A stretch of 64,000 nucleotides of DNA from Streptomyces endocoffeicus (GTDB lineage Bacteria > Actinomycetota > Actinomycetes > Streptomycetales > Streptomycetaceae): assembly GCF_016741935.1 (NCBI RefSeq), contig NZ_JAERRG010000012.1:62001-126000 (forward strand), written 5' to 3'. The translations under genes and the position numbers were made by a program. The notes below the pieces were generated by a model, which was not told where the DNA came from, did no database searches, and was given only the letters and a program-made list of their open reading frames with translations. Shown piece after piece: positions 18,864 through 27,904 of this stretch (position 1 is its first letter; each line of letters begins with the position of its first letter).

Positions 18864-19598
18864 GTGAGTCAGCCGGAGATGCAGCCCGAGGGGCTCCCTC
18901 GGCAGGAGGGCGCGAGGAAACAGGGTGACCTGCTCGGCCGGCCCTTCCCGCACGGCGACTGGGGGGAGCCCGCGGAGCGGCTCGACGAGCTGTACCAGTG
19001 GGTCGAGGAGGGCGCGCTGGAGGTCGCCGGGTGGTACCTCGCCGACCGGGTGTGGAAGCGGCGGGCCGCCCGGGTGCTGCGGGCGGGGGCCGCGGTGGCG
19101 GGCGTCGTGGGGGCCGTACTGCCGCTGCTGGATCTGAACGGAACGCTGGACGGCGGCGCCGGATGGGGCGCGCTGGCGCTGCTGCTGGCGGTCGCGTGCG
19201 TCGGCGCCGACCGGTTCTTCGGGCTGACGTCCGGCTGGATGCGGGACGTGGCCACGGCGCAGGCGGTGCGGCGGCGGCTGGAGGCGCTGCAGTTCGACTG
19301 GGCGTCGGAGAGCGTGCGGGAGGTGCTGGGCCCGACCGAGGGCACCGCGAGCGAGGCCGTGGAGCGGTGTCTGTCGGTGCTGCGGCGGTTCTGCGAGGAC
19401 GTGTCGGAGCTGGTGCGGGCCGAGACGGCGGGCTGGATGGCGGACTTCGGGTCCGGTTCCGCGCCGCTGGTCACGCAGTCGCTGATGGCCCAGGGCTCCC
19501 GCCCGGACAGCGGGAGCCCCGCGAGCCGCTTTCCGCTGCCGCCGGGCCCCGCCCGGCCCAATATGCCGCGGCAGCGTCCTCCCGAGCCGCCCCGCTGA
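18864..19598 (+). CDS. SLATT-domain membrane protein
   Basis: A 244-residue protein with two hydrophobic helices (about residues 70-92 and 97-115) flanked by basic and aromatic residues. The lead-in ALEVAGWYLADRVWKRRAARVLRAG followed by the helical C-terminal stalk VATAQAVRRRLEALQFDW is the pattern of SLATT (SMODS/SLOG-associating two-TM) proteins. In other contexts SLATT domains are predicted pore-forming effectors of nucleotide-signalled immunity. Here it stands alone, with no adjacent nucleotidyltransferase or SLOG gene. The C-terminus is Pro-rich. The GTG start has AGGGAG upstream. Confidence 0.65.
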   Translation: MSQPEMQPEGLPRQEGARKQGDLLGRPFPHGDWGEPAERLDELYQWVEEGALEVAGWYLADRVWKRRAARVLRAGAAVAGVVGAVLPLLDLNGTLDGGAGWGALALLLAVACVGADRFFGLTSGWMRDVATAQAVRRRLEALQFDWASESVREVLGPTEGTASEAVERCLSVLRRFCEDVSELVRAETAGWMADFGSGSAPLVTQSLMAQGSRPDSGSPASRFPLPPGPARPNMPRQRPPEPPR

Positions 19599-19710
19599 GG
19601 ACGGCCGCGGGGCCGTCGGAGACCTCGCCGAGGACGGCCGCGGGGCCTCCCGGAGACGGCGGTCAGCCCGGCGGTCAGCCCGGTGATCAGCCCGGCAGCC
19701 AGCCCGGTGG

Positions 19711-20361
19711 TCAGCTGAAGACGATCATCGAGCCCTGGCCGAGGCTGCGCGTCGCCGCCGCGTGCAGGCCCAGCCACACATGGCGCTCCCGCGCGAAGGG
19801 GCTGTCCTCGTACGGGACCGACGCCGCCGGTTCCTCCAGGCTCGTGGGGCGGGCCGGGGGCGCGGGGGCGGCCGGGGGGTTGGACGGGTCGATGCCGAGC
19901 GCCGGGGCGACCGCCTCCAGCTCGCGCAGCAGTCCATGGCTGGAGCCCAACGGGCCGCCGCCCTCGAGGAGTTCGTCGTTGGACAGCGGACTCTGGAAGT
20001 CGACGGGGACGTACGCGCCCGCGTGGTCGTAGTGCCACACCAGATGCGACTGCTGGGCCGTGGGCTCGAACATCTCCAGCAACTGCTCGTAGTCCCCGCC
20101 GAGTTCGTCCACCGGCGTCACCGCGAGTCCGCACATCTGCAGCAGATAGGCACGGCGGAGGAAGTGCAGCGCGTCGTAGTCGAAACCGGCCACCGGGGCG
20201 ACATCCCCGGAGAGACCCGGCATATAGCTGAAGACGGGCACGGGCGGCAGACCGGCATCACTGAGCGCCTTGTCGTACGCGGCGATCTCTTCGGCGAAGG
20301 GGTTGTCGGGGCTGTGGCACAGCACATCGACGAGGGGGACCAGCCAGAGGTCACATGCCAC
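19711..20361 (-). CDS. Conserved hypothetical protein
   Basis: A 216-residue soluble protein starting MACDLWLVPLVDVLCHSPDNPF (GTG start). It has no signal peptide or membrane segment. Visible features are an acidic central region (VTPVDELGGDYEQLLEMFEP), FQSPLSNDELLEGGGPLGSSHGLL and a Pro/Ala-rich linker at about residues 158-172. The C-terminus is HVWLGLHAAATRSLGQGSMIVFS. I recognise it as a Streptomyces-type conserved protein but no function. It converges on the SLATT gene. Confidence 0.7.
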   Translation of the reverse strand: MACDLWLVPLVDVLCHSPDNPFAEEIAAYDKALSDAGLPPVPVFSYMPGLSGDVAPVAGFDYDALHFLRRAYLLQMCGLAVTPVDELGGDYEQLLEMFEPTAQQSHLVWHYDHAGAYVPVDFQSPLSNDELLEGGGPLGSSHGLLRELEAVAPALGIDPSNPPAAPAPPARPTSLEEPAASVPYEDSPFARERHVWLGLHAAATRSLGQGSMIVFS

Positions 20362-20437
20362 GCGATCTCACTCTCGTATCCGTTGGGTCGATGGTCGGCC
20401 CAGCGTAATGCCCCACGTACGCGGCGCGAAGAGTGCA

Positions 20438-20465
20438 GGACCCCGGCCCTGGGGGGCCGGGGTCC
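20438..20465 (-). terminator. Terminator of the GntR gene
   Basis: Perfect 11-base arms (GGACCCCGGCC and complement) with a six-base loop, 38 bp beyond the GntR stop on the minus strand. Confidence 0.7.
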
Positions 20466-20503
20466 ATGGATCAGGGGGAGTTCGCGAAGAGTTCAGGGGG
20501 AGA

Positions 20504-21238
20504 TCAGGGGGAGTTGACTTCCGGCTCGGTCCCCGTCCGGTTCCGCGAGCGCGTCTCCTCCCCCGCCACCAACCGCTCGATCAGCGCACGGAAATGCGCG
20601 TTGTACGCCGCTATGAGCCGCTCCGAGTCATGGGGATCCATCCGGGTGACCGCCGCCGTGAGCTCGCAGTGCCCCGTCCACAGCACACCCCGCAGATCGG
20701 GTACGCGCCGCAGGTACGGCACCGTGAACACCCAGGTCTGCACCCGCAGCCGCTGGAGGAAGTCCGACACGTACGGATTGCCGACCAGCCCGCAGATCTC
20801 CCGCCAGAAGCGCAGGTCGTAGCCGATGAGGATGTCCAGATCGCCGGAGCGGGCGGCCCGTTCGGCCTCCTCGGCCCGCCGCCGCACCGAGGCCAGCGCC
20901 TGCGGGGTCATGGTGCTCAGGGACCGGTCGCCGTAGTGCCGGAAGACGCCCTCCACCACCATCGTTCGGGCGTCCACCATGTGCCGGAAGTCCTCGATGG
21001 TGAACTCGTGGACCCTGAAGCCCCGGTGCTCCTCGACATCGAGCAGCCCCTGGGAGCACAGGTCCAGCAGCGCCTCCCGGACGGGGGTCGCGGAGACGCC
21101 GTACTGCTGGGCGATCTCCTTGACGGTGAACTGGCGCCCCGCAGGGAGCCTGCCCGCGAGCACCTCGTCACAGAGCGCGTCGGCGATCTGCTGCCGCAGG
21201 GTGTTCCGCTTGACCGGGCTGGTGCCGGGCACGGGCAT
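20504..21238 (-). CDS. GntR family regulator, FCD (FadR) subfamily
   Basis: A 244-residue transcription factor. The N-terminal winged helix reads LRQQIADALCDEVLAGRLPA, FTVKEIAQQYGVSATPVREA and LLDLCSQGLLDVEEHRGFRV, the standard GntR signature. The C-terminal all-helical FCD region binds a small ligand, often a carboxylic acid with a metal; its details are not resolved by eye. It lies downstream of the class-III aminotransferase on the same strand with a terminator hairpin between them, so control of that gene is possible but unproven. Confidence 0.9.
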   Translation of the reverse strand: MPVPGTSPVKRNTLRQQIADALCDEVLAGRLPAGRQFTVKEIAQQYGVSATPVREALLDLCSQGLLDVEEHRGFRVHEFTIEDFRHMVDARTMVVEGVFRHYGDRSLSTMTPQALASVRRRAEEAERAARSGDLDILIGYDLRFWREICGLVGNPYVSDFLQRLRVQTWVFTVPYLRRVPDLRGVLWTGHCELTAAVTRMDPHDSERLIAAYNAHFRALIERLVAGEETRSRNRTGTEPEVNSP

Positions 21239-21280
21239 CGAGGACCGTCTCCTTCCACGGCCGTCGGTGTAAGAAAGCGG

Positions 21281-21312
21281 ACGGCCCTCGCATCACGATA
21301 TGCGAGGGCCGT
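21281..21312 (-). terminator. Terminator downstream of the aminotransferase
   Basis: Perfect 13-base arms (ACGGCCCTCGCAT and complement) around a six-base loop, about 113 bp past the aminotransferase stop and just upstream of the GntR gene. Confidence 0.7.
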
Positions 21313-21425
21313 TGCGCGGAACACGCAGAGTGCGGCGGTGGTCTACACCGGGCAGCCGTCGGGCGGCGGTCGGGCGCCGGCCAGGGGGCAAACGGGCAGC
21401 GCCCGGAAGCCGGTACCGGCGGCCG

Positions 21426-22787
21426 CTACGCCGTGTGCGCGTCGGCCGCGTTCAGCGCCTCGTCCAGGATCGCCAGACCCTCCTTGGCCTCGGCCTCGGT
21501 GACGGTGCACGGCGGCACGACATGGGTGCGGTTCATGTTCACGAAGGGCCACAGACCGCCGCGCTTGCAGGCCGCCGCGAAGTCGGCCATCGGCTGGTTG
21601 TCCGCTCCGCCCGCGTTGTACGGCACGAGCGGTTCGCGGGTCTCCTTGTCCTTGACGAGGTCCAGCGCCCAGAAGACACCGAGGCCGCGCACCTCGCCGA
21701 CCGAGGGGTGGCGCTCGGCGATCTCCCGCAGCGCGGGGCCGATCACGTTCTCCCCGATCGCGGCGGCGTTCTCCACGATCCCCTCCTCCGCCATCGCGTT
21801 GATCGTCGCGATGGCCGAGGCGCAGGCCAGCGGGTGGCCGGAGTAGGTGAGCCCGCCCGGGTAGGGGCGCTGGTCGAAGGTCGCGGCGATCTCGGCGGAG
21901 ATCGCGACGCCGCCGAGCGGCACATAGCCGGAGTTGACGCCCTTGGCGAAGGTCAGCAGGTCCGGGGTGACGCCGAAGTGGTCGGCCGCGAACCAGTGGC
22001 CGGTGCGGCCGAAGCCCGCCATGACCTCGTCCAGGATGAACACGATGCCGTAGCGGTCGCAGATCTCCCGGACCCCGGCCAGATAGCCGGGCGGCGGGAC
22101 CATGATCCCGGCGGTGCCGGGGATGGTCTCCAGGATGATCGCGGCGATGGTCTGCGGGCCCTCGAAGGCGATGGTGTCCTCGAGGTGGCGCAGCGCGCGC
22201 TCGCACTCCTGCTGCTCGCTGTCGGCGTGGAAGGGCGAGCGGTAGCGGAACGGCGCCCAGAAGTGCACCACACCCGCCGAGGCGGTGTCGGAGGGCCAGC
22301 GGCGGGGGTCGCCGGTGAGGTTGATCGCGGCGGCGGTGGCGCCGTGGTACGAGCGGTAGGCGGAGAGCACCTTGGCGCGGCCGGTGTGCAGCCGGGCCAT
22401 GCGGACCGCGTTCTCCACCGCCTCGGCGCCGCCGTTGGTGAAGAAGATCTTGTCGAGGTCACCGGGGGTGCGCTCGGCCACCAGCCGCGCCGCCTCGGAC
22501 CGCACGTCCACGGCGAACCCCGGCGCGATGGTGCACAGCTTCGCGGCCTGCTCCTGGATCGCGGCCACGACCTTGGGGTGCTGGTGGCCGATGTTGGTGT
22601 TCACCAGCTGGCAGGAGAAGTCGAGGTAGCGGTTGCCGTCGTAGTCCCAGAAGTACGAGCCTTCGGCGCCCGCGACGGCGAGGGGGTCGATCAGGCCCTG
22701 CGCGGACCAGGAGTGGAAGACATGCGCGCGGTCGGCGGCCTTGACGGCGGCGCCGGCCGCGTGGTCGGGGCTGGGCTGCACGGACAC
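21426..22787 (-). CDS. Class-III pyridoxal-phosphate aminotransferase
   Basis: A 453-residue omega-aminotransferase-type enzyme. Landmarks are SYFWDYDGNRYLDFSCQLVN at the N-terminus, FFTNGGAEAVENAVRMAR and the SYHGAT phosphate-cup region, FILDEVMAGFGRTG with the cofactor-pairing Asp, and LLTFAKGVNSGYVPLGGV, which carries the Schiff-base lysine. The substrate cannot be set; candidates include beta-alanine/pyruvate, GABA or diamine transaminases. The GTG at 22787 follows GAGGTACGAAC; an upstream extension is not family-like. The downstream GntR/FCD gene may be its regulator. Confidence 0.88.
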   Translation of the reverse strand: MSVQPSPDHAAGAAVKAADRAHVFHSWSAQGLIDPLAVAGAEGSYFWDYDGNRYLDFSCQLVNTNIGHQHPKVVAAIQEQAAKLCTIAPGFAVDVRSEAARLVAERTPGDLDKIFFTNGGAEAVENAVRMARLHTGRAKVLSAYRSYHGATAAAINLTGDPRRWPSDTASAGVVHFWAPFRYRSPFHADSEQQECERALRHLEDTIAFEGPQTIAAIILETIPGTAGIMVPPPGYLAGVREICDRYGIVFILDEVMAGFGRTGHWFAADHFGVTPDLLTFAKGVNSGYVPLGGVAISAEIAATFDQRPYPGGLTYSGHPLACASAIATINAMAEEGIVENAAAIGENVIGPALREIAERHPSVGEVRGLGVFWALDLVKDKETREPLVPYNAGGADNQPMADFAAACKRGGLWPFVNMNRTHVVPPCTVTEAEAKEGLAILDEALNAADAHTA

Positions 22788-23155
22788 GTTCGTACCTCGG
22801 ATCGCTCGCGGGTCGGGGCGGCACCAGCGTACGGACCCCGGCCCCGCGCCCGGCACCGACAGTCTGTCCGGGTTTCGGGTCGTACGCCGACATCCTGCCG
22901 GGCGGCGGGGGACCTGTGGCCGTCGGCGGTGGCCGGGGCAGGTGGCCGTCGCCGGTGGTCGGGGTGGGGCTGTCCGGATTTCGCTCCCGGCGGTCCCCTC
23001 CGGAGCCCCGGAATTCCGTTCTCCGGCTCGGGAGTGACACAGGACGGATACGGAACCGATAACGGATCGTCCGCGTCGTCCACTTCGCTCTCAGCCGCCC
23101 TTATTCTCTCCGGGGGGCTGATCAGGGGGATTCACGGGGAAGGGACGATCGACGC
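22788..23155. other. Divergent intergenic region, no gene recognised
   Basis: About 370 bases between the aminotransferase and the first kinase. It contains short GGTGGCCGTCGCCGG-like repeats (about 22900-22975) and must hold promoters for both divergent genes. Confidence 0.4.
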
Positions 23156-25990
23156 ATGGAAGACCTGGGGGCCGAGGACCCTCGCTGGATCGGTGAGTAC
23201 CGGCTGCTCCGGCGCCTTGGCGCGGGTGGCATGGGCCGGGTGTTCCTGGCTCATTCAGCACGCGGGCGCACGGTGGCGGTGAAGCTCGTCCAGACCGAGC
23301 TCGCCCAACAGGCCGAATTCCGGCGGCGGTTCAAACAGGAGGTGCGGGCCGCGCAGCGGGTCGGGGGCGCCTGGACCGCGCCGGTGCTGGACGCCGACAC
23401 CGAGGCCGCCACCCCATGGGTCGCCACCGGCTACATCGCCGGTCCCTCCCTGCACGCGATCGTCGCCGAGTCGGGCCGGCTGCCCGAGCGGACCGTGCAC
23501 ATCCTGGCGCACGGCCTGACGCAGGCGCTCCGCGACATCCACGACGCCGGTCTGGTCCACCGCGACCTCAAACCGTCCAACGTCCTGGTCACCATCGACG
23601 GTCCGCGCGTCATCGACTTCGGTATCGCACGGGCGCTGGAGACCGTCACCGACGGCATCCTCACGCGCAGCGGCGCCGTCGTCGGCTCGCCCGGCTTCAT
23701 GTCGCCCGAGCAGGTGCGCGGCGAGCGGGTCACCCCGGCCAGCGACGTCTTCTGCCTCGGCTCGGTGCTCGCCTACGCGGCGACCGGCCGTCAGCCCTTC
23801 GGCACGGCCGACAGCGGGGTGCACGCGGTGATGTACCGCATCGCCCAGGAGGAACCGGACCTGGGCGGGCTGCCGGAGGGGCTGCGGGACCTCGTCACCG
23901 ACTGCCTGAAGAAGGCCCCGGACGACCGGCCCTCGCTGGAGGCGCTGCTGGAGCGTACGGCCGGGGCGGACGACGACGGCGAACCCTGGCTGCCGGGCAC
24001 GCTCGTCGCCCAGCTCGGGCGGCACGCGGTGCAGTTGCTGGAGGTGGAGACGCCCGCCGGGCCGGGGGTGCCCGCGCGGCCCGCCGTACCGCCCGCGGCC
24101 GGGGCGACGGGCCCCGCCGTACCGCCGCCGCCCGCCGCGCCGCCGTCGGCCACGTCGTACCCCCTGGCCCCGGCGGAACCCCCCACACCCCCGCCACCGA
24201 CCACCCCACCCCGCCCCTCGGCGGCGCCCCTCCCCCCGGCTCCGTCCACTCCGCCGTCGGCGGGCGCGGCGCAGGGCGGCCCGGCGCGGCCCGGCGAGCA
24301 CCCGGCCGCGCCGCGGGCGGGCGAGGACCAGGGCGAACCCGACCAGGCCGCCGGGCCACCGGCGGGCGGCACACCGTCGGCCGACCCCCGCCGGCCCGCC
24401 GACCCGTCCGGCGCCCCGCAGGCCGAGGCGGCGGGGGGCTCCGCCGCCTCGCCCAACGCACCCGGTGGCGCCACACCCGGCGGACCGTCCGCCGCACCTC
24501 AGGCAGGCGCGGGGCAGGCCGAACCGGGCCACGGCGCCCCGCACGCAACACCCGGCGGACCTCCCGCGGCACCGCAGGCAGGTCCGCCGCAGACGCCCGG
24601 AAGCGCCACACCCGGCCACGGCGCCCCACACACCGCCGCACCCGGAACACCCGGCGGACCGTCCGCCGCACCGCACGCGGGCACACCGCACGCAGGCGCG
24701 CCCGGCCACGGCGCGCCCGGAAGCGCCACCCCGCCGCAGGCAGGCCCGGGTGCTGTCGCTCCCAACTCGCCCGGTTCCGCCGGGCCTTACGCCCCCGGGG
24801 CGTACGGCTACCCGTCGCCCGCCACGCCGCCGCAGGCGCAGGCACCGCAAGCGGGCGCGGAGGGTGAGCCGCCGACGCCCGCGCACGGCTTCGGGCCGCC
24901 CGCGGTCACCTCGTTCGGGGCGGCCGCCGGGTCGCCCTCCGCCGGGTTCGGCGGACCGGGCGGACCGGGTGGGCCAGGGGCGCCGAGCGGCCCCGGGGGC
25001 GGCTCGTCGCAGACGCCCCCGAAGCCGAACCGACGGCGCCGTAAGACGCTCATCGCCGTCTCCGCCGCCGTCGCCACCGCCCTCATAGCCGGGGTCACCG
25101 CGCTCGTCATCGTCAAGGGGAACGACGACAAGGGCGACCGGGCCAAGACCGACTACGACAAGATGACCCACACCGCGCCCACCCCGGGCGGATCGGGCGG
25201 ATCGGGTGGATCGGGCGGCGGCAACTCCAAGGGCTCCGCCGGGGGTTCGGACGGCCCCGATCCGTCCGCGACCGAGCTGGAGACGTCGGGCGACGTGCCC
25301 ACCGAGTATCTGGGCGCCTGGGAGGGCGAGATCAAGGAGAGCGGCGAGTCGACCGGCAAGATCCGCCGGGTCGTGCTCTCGCAGGGGCCGGTCGGCGCGG
25401 TCGTCGCCGAGACCCTGACCTCCGACTCGGACTCGTTCTGCCAGGACTCCGCCAAGCTCAAGTCGGTGGACAGCCTGCTCCTCATCGAGGACGAGGAGGT
25501 CGCCACCAGCATCCCCGAGGACAGTTGCAGCGCGGTCGGCGAGCAGACGCTGCGGCTGGGCAACGACGGCACCCTCGCCTGGAGCACCACGGACGGCTCC
25601 TCCGAGGCGACGCTGCGCCCCTCCAAGAGCGGCGGCAAGCCCATCCCCTCCGGGTACGTGGGCACTTGGCTGGCCAAGGACGCGTTCGGGAAGCCCGACG
25701 CCACGTTGAAGATCACCATCAAGCAGGGCGCGATCGGCTCCGTGGTGGGCCAGGAGGTCGCGGACAGCAAGAAGTACCACTGCGAGGGTGACCGGATCCT
25801 GGCCTCGGTGGAGAAGGGACTGGTCCTCAGCCCTTCGAAGTTCACCGGGGGGACTCCCAAGAATCTCTGCGGACCCGGCACGTCACTCACGTTCACATCT
25901 TCCGGACATGACAAGCTGCGTGTCGAATATGACGACCCGGACGATTACAGCGATGAGACGATGACACAGACGTTCACCCGCCTCGACTGA
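23156..25990 (+). CDS. Transmembrane Ser/Thr protein kinase with duplicated extracellular domain
   Basis: A 944-residue eukaryotic-type kinase. The kinase domain spans roughly residues 15-275: glycine loop LGAGGMGRVF, Lys43 in VAVKLVQ, HRDLKPSN with Asp137, DFGIA at 154-158 and GSPGFMSPEQVRG in the activation loop. Residues about 300-620 are a very Pro/Ala/Gly-rich linker. One membrane helix follows (about 631-652, LIAVSAAVATALIAGVTALV), then a Gly/Ser linker. The external region holds two similar halves, each beginning Y-x-G-x-W and each with two pairs of cysteines or one pair. No PASTA repeats. The next gene is a kinase paralogue 51 bp downstream. Confidence 0.93.
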   Translation: MEDLGAEDPRWIGEYRLLRRLGAGGMGRVFLAHSARGRTVAVKLVQTELAQQAEFRRRFKQEVRAAQRVGGAWTAPVLDADTEAATPWVATGYIAGPSLHAIVAESGRLPERTVHILAHGLTQALRDIHDAGLVHRDLKPSNVLVTIDGPRVIDFGIARALETVTDGILTRSGAVVGSPGFMSPEQVRGERVTPASDVFCLGSVLAYAATGRQPFGTADSGVHAVMYRIAQEEPDLGGLPEGLRDLVTDCLKKAPDDRPSLEALLERTAGADDDGEPWLPGTLVAQLGRHAVQLLEVETPAGPGVPARPAVPPAAGATGPAVPPPPAAPPSATSYPLAPAEPPTPPPPTTPPRPSAAPLPPAPSTPPSAGAAQGGPARPGEHPAAPRAGEDQGEPDQAAGPPAGGTPSADPRRPADPSGAPQAEAAGGSAASPNAPGGATPGGPSAAPQAGAGQAEPGHGAPHATPGGPPAAPQAGPPQTPGSATPGHGAPHTAAPGTPGGPSAAPHAGTPHAGAPGHGAPGSATPPQAGPGAVAPNSPGSAGPYAPGAYGYPSPATPPQAQAPQAGAEGEPPTPAHGFGPPAVTSFGAAAGSPSAGFGGPGGPGGPGAPSGPGGGSSQTPPKPNRRRRKTLIAVSAAVATALIAGVTALVIVKGNDDKGDRAKTDYDKMTHTAPTPGGSGGSGGSGGGNSKGSAGGSDGPDPSATELETSGDVPTEYLGAWEGEIKESGESTGKIRRVVLSQGPVGAVVAETLTSDSDSFCQDSAKLKSVDSLLLIEDEEVATSIPEDSCSAVGEQTLRLGNDGTLAWSTTDGSSEATLRPSKSGGKPIPSGYVGTWLAKDAFGKPDATLKITIKQGAIGSVVGQEVADSKKYHCEGDRILASVEKGLVLSPSKFTGGTPKNLCGPGTSLTFTSSGHDKLRVEYDDPDDYSDETMTQTFTRLD

Positions 25991-26041
25991 TCGGCCGATC
26001 GGCAGAGGGACTATCGGCACAGGGACAGGAGCCACACCGCG

Positions 26042-27850
26042 ATGGAGAACCTCGGGGCCCAGGACCCGCGGTGGATCGGCGAGTACCGACTGCTCGGCAA
26101 GCTGGGCGAGGGTGGAATGGGGCGGGTCTATCTCGCCCGCTCCGCCCGCGGCCGCACCGTGGCGGTGAAGCTCGTACAGGCCGAACTCGCACGCCAGGCG
26201 GACTTCCGCAGCCGCTTCAAACGGGAAGTGGAGGCCGCGACACGGGTCGGCGGCCAATGGACCGCGCCGGTGCTCGACGCCGACACCGATGCCGAGGTGC
26301 CCTGGGTGGCCACCGGCTACATCGGCGGTCCGTCCCTGCACAGCGTCGTGGCCGAGGACTTCGGGGCGCTGCCCGAGCGCTCGCTGCGGATCCTGGCCCA
26401 CGGACTGGCCCTCGCGCTGCGCGACATCCACGGCGCCGGGCTGATCCACCGCGATCTGAAACCGTCCAACATCCTTGTCACGATCGACGGTCCGCGCGTC
26501 ATCGACTTCGGCATCGCGCGCGCCCTGGACGCCGTGGGCAGCACCACGGGCGGCAATCTGACGACGACCGGCGCGGTCGTCGGCTCGCCCGGGTTCATGT
26601 CGCCCGAGCAGGTGCGCGGGGAGCCGGTCACCGCCGCGAGCGATGTCTTCTGCCTCGGCTCGGTGCTCGCCTTCGCCGCCACCGGACGTCAGCCCTTCGG
26701 CAACCTGGACAGCGGCATCCACGCCCTGATGTACCGAATAGCCCAGGAGGAGCCCGATCTGGCGGGGCTCCCGGAGGGGGCGCTCGGGATGGTCACCGCG
26801 TGCCTGGAGAAGGACCCGGCCAAGCGGCCTTCGGTGGACGAGTTGGTGGCCGCCACCCAGCCGGTGGCCGATGACGGCGAGCCCTGGCTGCCGGGCGGAC
26901 TGCTCGCCCGGCTGGGGCGGGACGCGCTCCAACTGCTGGAGGTGGAGGCCGAGAACGCGCAGCCGGACTCCCTGACGCCGCCGCAGAGCCCGTCGGCGTA
27001 CGGCCACCCCCAGCCCGGCCCCGGTCCGCACACACCGCCCGGTCCCCACACACCGCCGGGTCCGCACACACCGCCCAGCCCGTATGCCTCCCCGTCCGCG
27101 TACGCGACGCCCCAGGCGCACGGGTACGCGATGAACGCCCAGCCCTGGCAGGGCGGCTATCAGGCGCCGGTCGGCTACCCCGTCTCCGGTACGAGGCTGA
27201 AGCCGATCCGGGGTCTGGCCACCGCGCTGCTGAGCATGTTCGGCGTCTGGATGGTGCTGACCCTGCTCGACATGGCGCTGAACATCTCGCTGCTCGACAC
27301 GTACAGCGGCGAACCCGACATGCTCTCCGGCAAGGCCAGTGACATCGATTCGCTGGGCAGCGGCATCGGTGTCGCCGTGTGCGTGCTCGCCGTGCTGTGG
27401 CTGGTCTGGTTCCGGACCGCGTACATCAACTCCACGGTGCTGAGTCCCGGGCGGCCGCGGTTCGGCAGTGGCTATGCCGTGGGCGCCTGGTTCATCCCGG
27501 TCGCCCAGCTGTGGCTGCCCAAGCAGATCGCCAACGACATCTGGACCGCCAGCACTCCCCCGGCGCCCGGACGTCACGGACGCGCGGTGCTGCACTGGTG
27601 GTGGACGGGTTTCGTGGTCATGTTCCTGATGTTCCCGGTGCACGGGGCCAGCGAGATCGTCAGCGACAGCGGCAGGGCGGAGCGGTTCGGCGTCATCGTC
27701 AACATCGCCGACGACGCCATCGGCCTCCTGGCGGCGGTGCTGGCCATCGGCGTGGTGCGGCGGATCACCAAGATGCAGGAGCGGCGGGCCGCGCAGCCCG
27801 TCGGCCAGGCGCAGCAGCCCGCCGGGGTGTTCGGCCCGCCCGCGGCGTAG
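26042..27850 (+). CDS. Ser/Thr protein kinase fused to a DUF4328 membrane domain
   Basis: A 602-residue paralogue of the preceding kinase; the first 50 residues are almost identical (ENLGAQDPRWIGEYRLL, LGEGGMGRVYLARSARGRTV, VAVK). It has HRDLKPSN, DFGIA and GSPGFMSPEQVRGE intact. After a short linker with TPPGPHTPPGP repeats comes a polytopic C-terminal half from about residue 385 with four hydrophobic segments and RTAYINSTVLSPGRPRFGSG, AVGAWFIPVAQLWLPKQI, typical of DUF4328. Thus the kinase is anchored by a multi-pass domain rather than a single helix. It is probably cotranscribed with the upstream kinase. Confidence 0.92.
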   Translation: MENLGAQDPRWIGEYRLLGKLGEGGMGRVYLARSARGRTVAVKLVQAELARQADFRSRFKREVEAATRVGGQWTAPVLDADTDAEVPWVATGYIGGPSLHSVVAEDFGALPERSLRILAHGLALALRDIHGAGLIHRDLKPSNILVTIDGPRVIDFGIARALDAVGSTTGGNLTTTGAVVGSPGFMSPEQVRGEPVTAASDVFCLGSVLAFAATGRQPFGNLDSGIHALMYRIAQEEPDLAGLPEGALGMVTACLEKDPAKRPSVDELVAATQPVADDGEPWLPGGLLARLGRDALQLLEVEAENAQPDSLTPPQSPSAYGHPQPGPGPHTPPGPHTPPGPHTPPSPYASPSAYATPQAHGYAMNAQPWQGGYQAPVGYPVSGTRLKPIRGLATALLSMFGVWMVLTLLDMALNISLLDTYSGEPDMLSGKASDIDSLGSGIGVAVCVLAVLWLVWFRTAYINSTVLSPGRPRFGSGYAVGAWFIPVAQLWLPKQIANDIWTASTPPAPGRHGRAVLHWWWTGFVVMFLMFPVHGASEIVSDSGRAERFGVIVNIADDAIGLLAAVLAIGVVRRITKMQERRAAQPVGQAQQPAGVFGPPAA

Positions 27851-27860
27851 TGACGCCGAG

Positions 27861-27891
27861 GCGCGGGCCGCGCTTCCGCCGTGGCCCGCGC
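27861..27891. terminator. Hairpin between the kinase gene and purA
   Basis: Nine-base arms GCGCGGGCC / GGCCCGCGC with a 13-base loop in the 54-bp gap between two convergent genes. Confidence 0.65.
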
Positions 27892-27904
27892 TCCCGCCGA
27901 GGGA

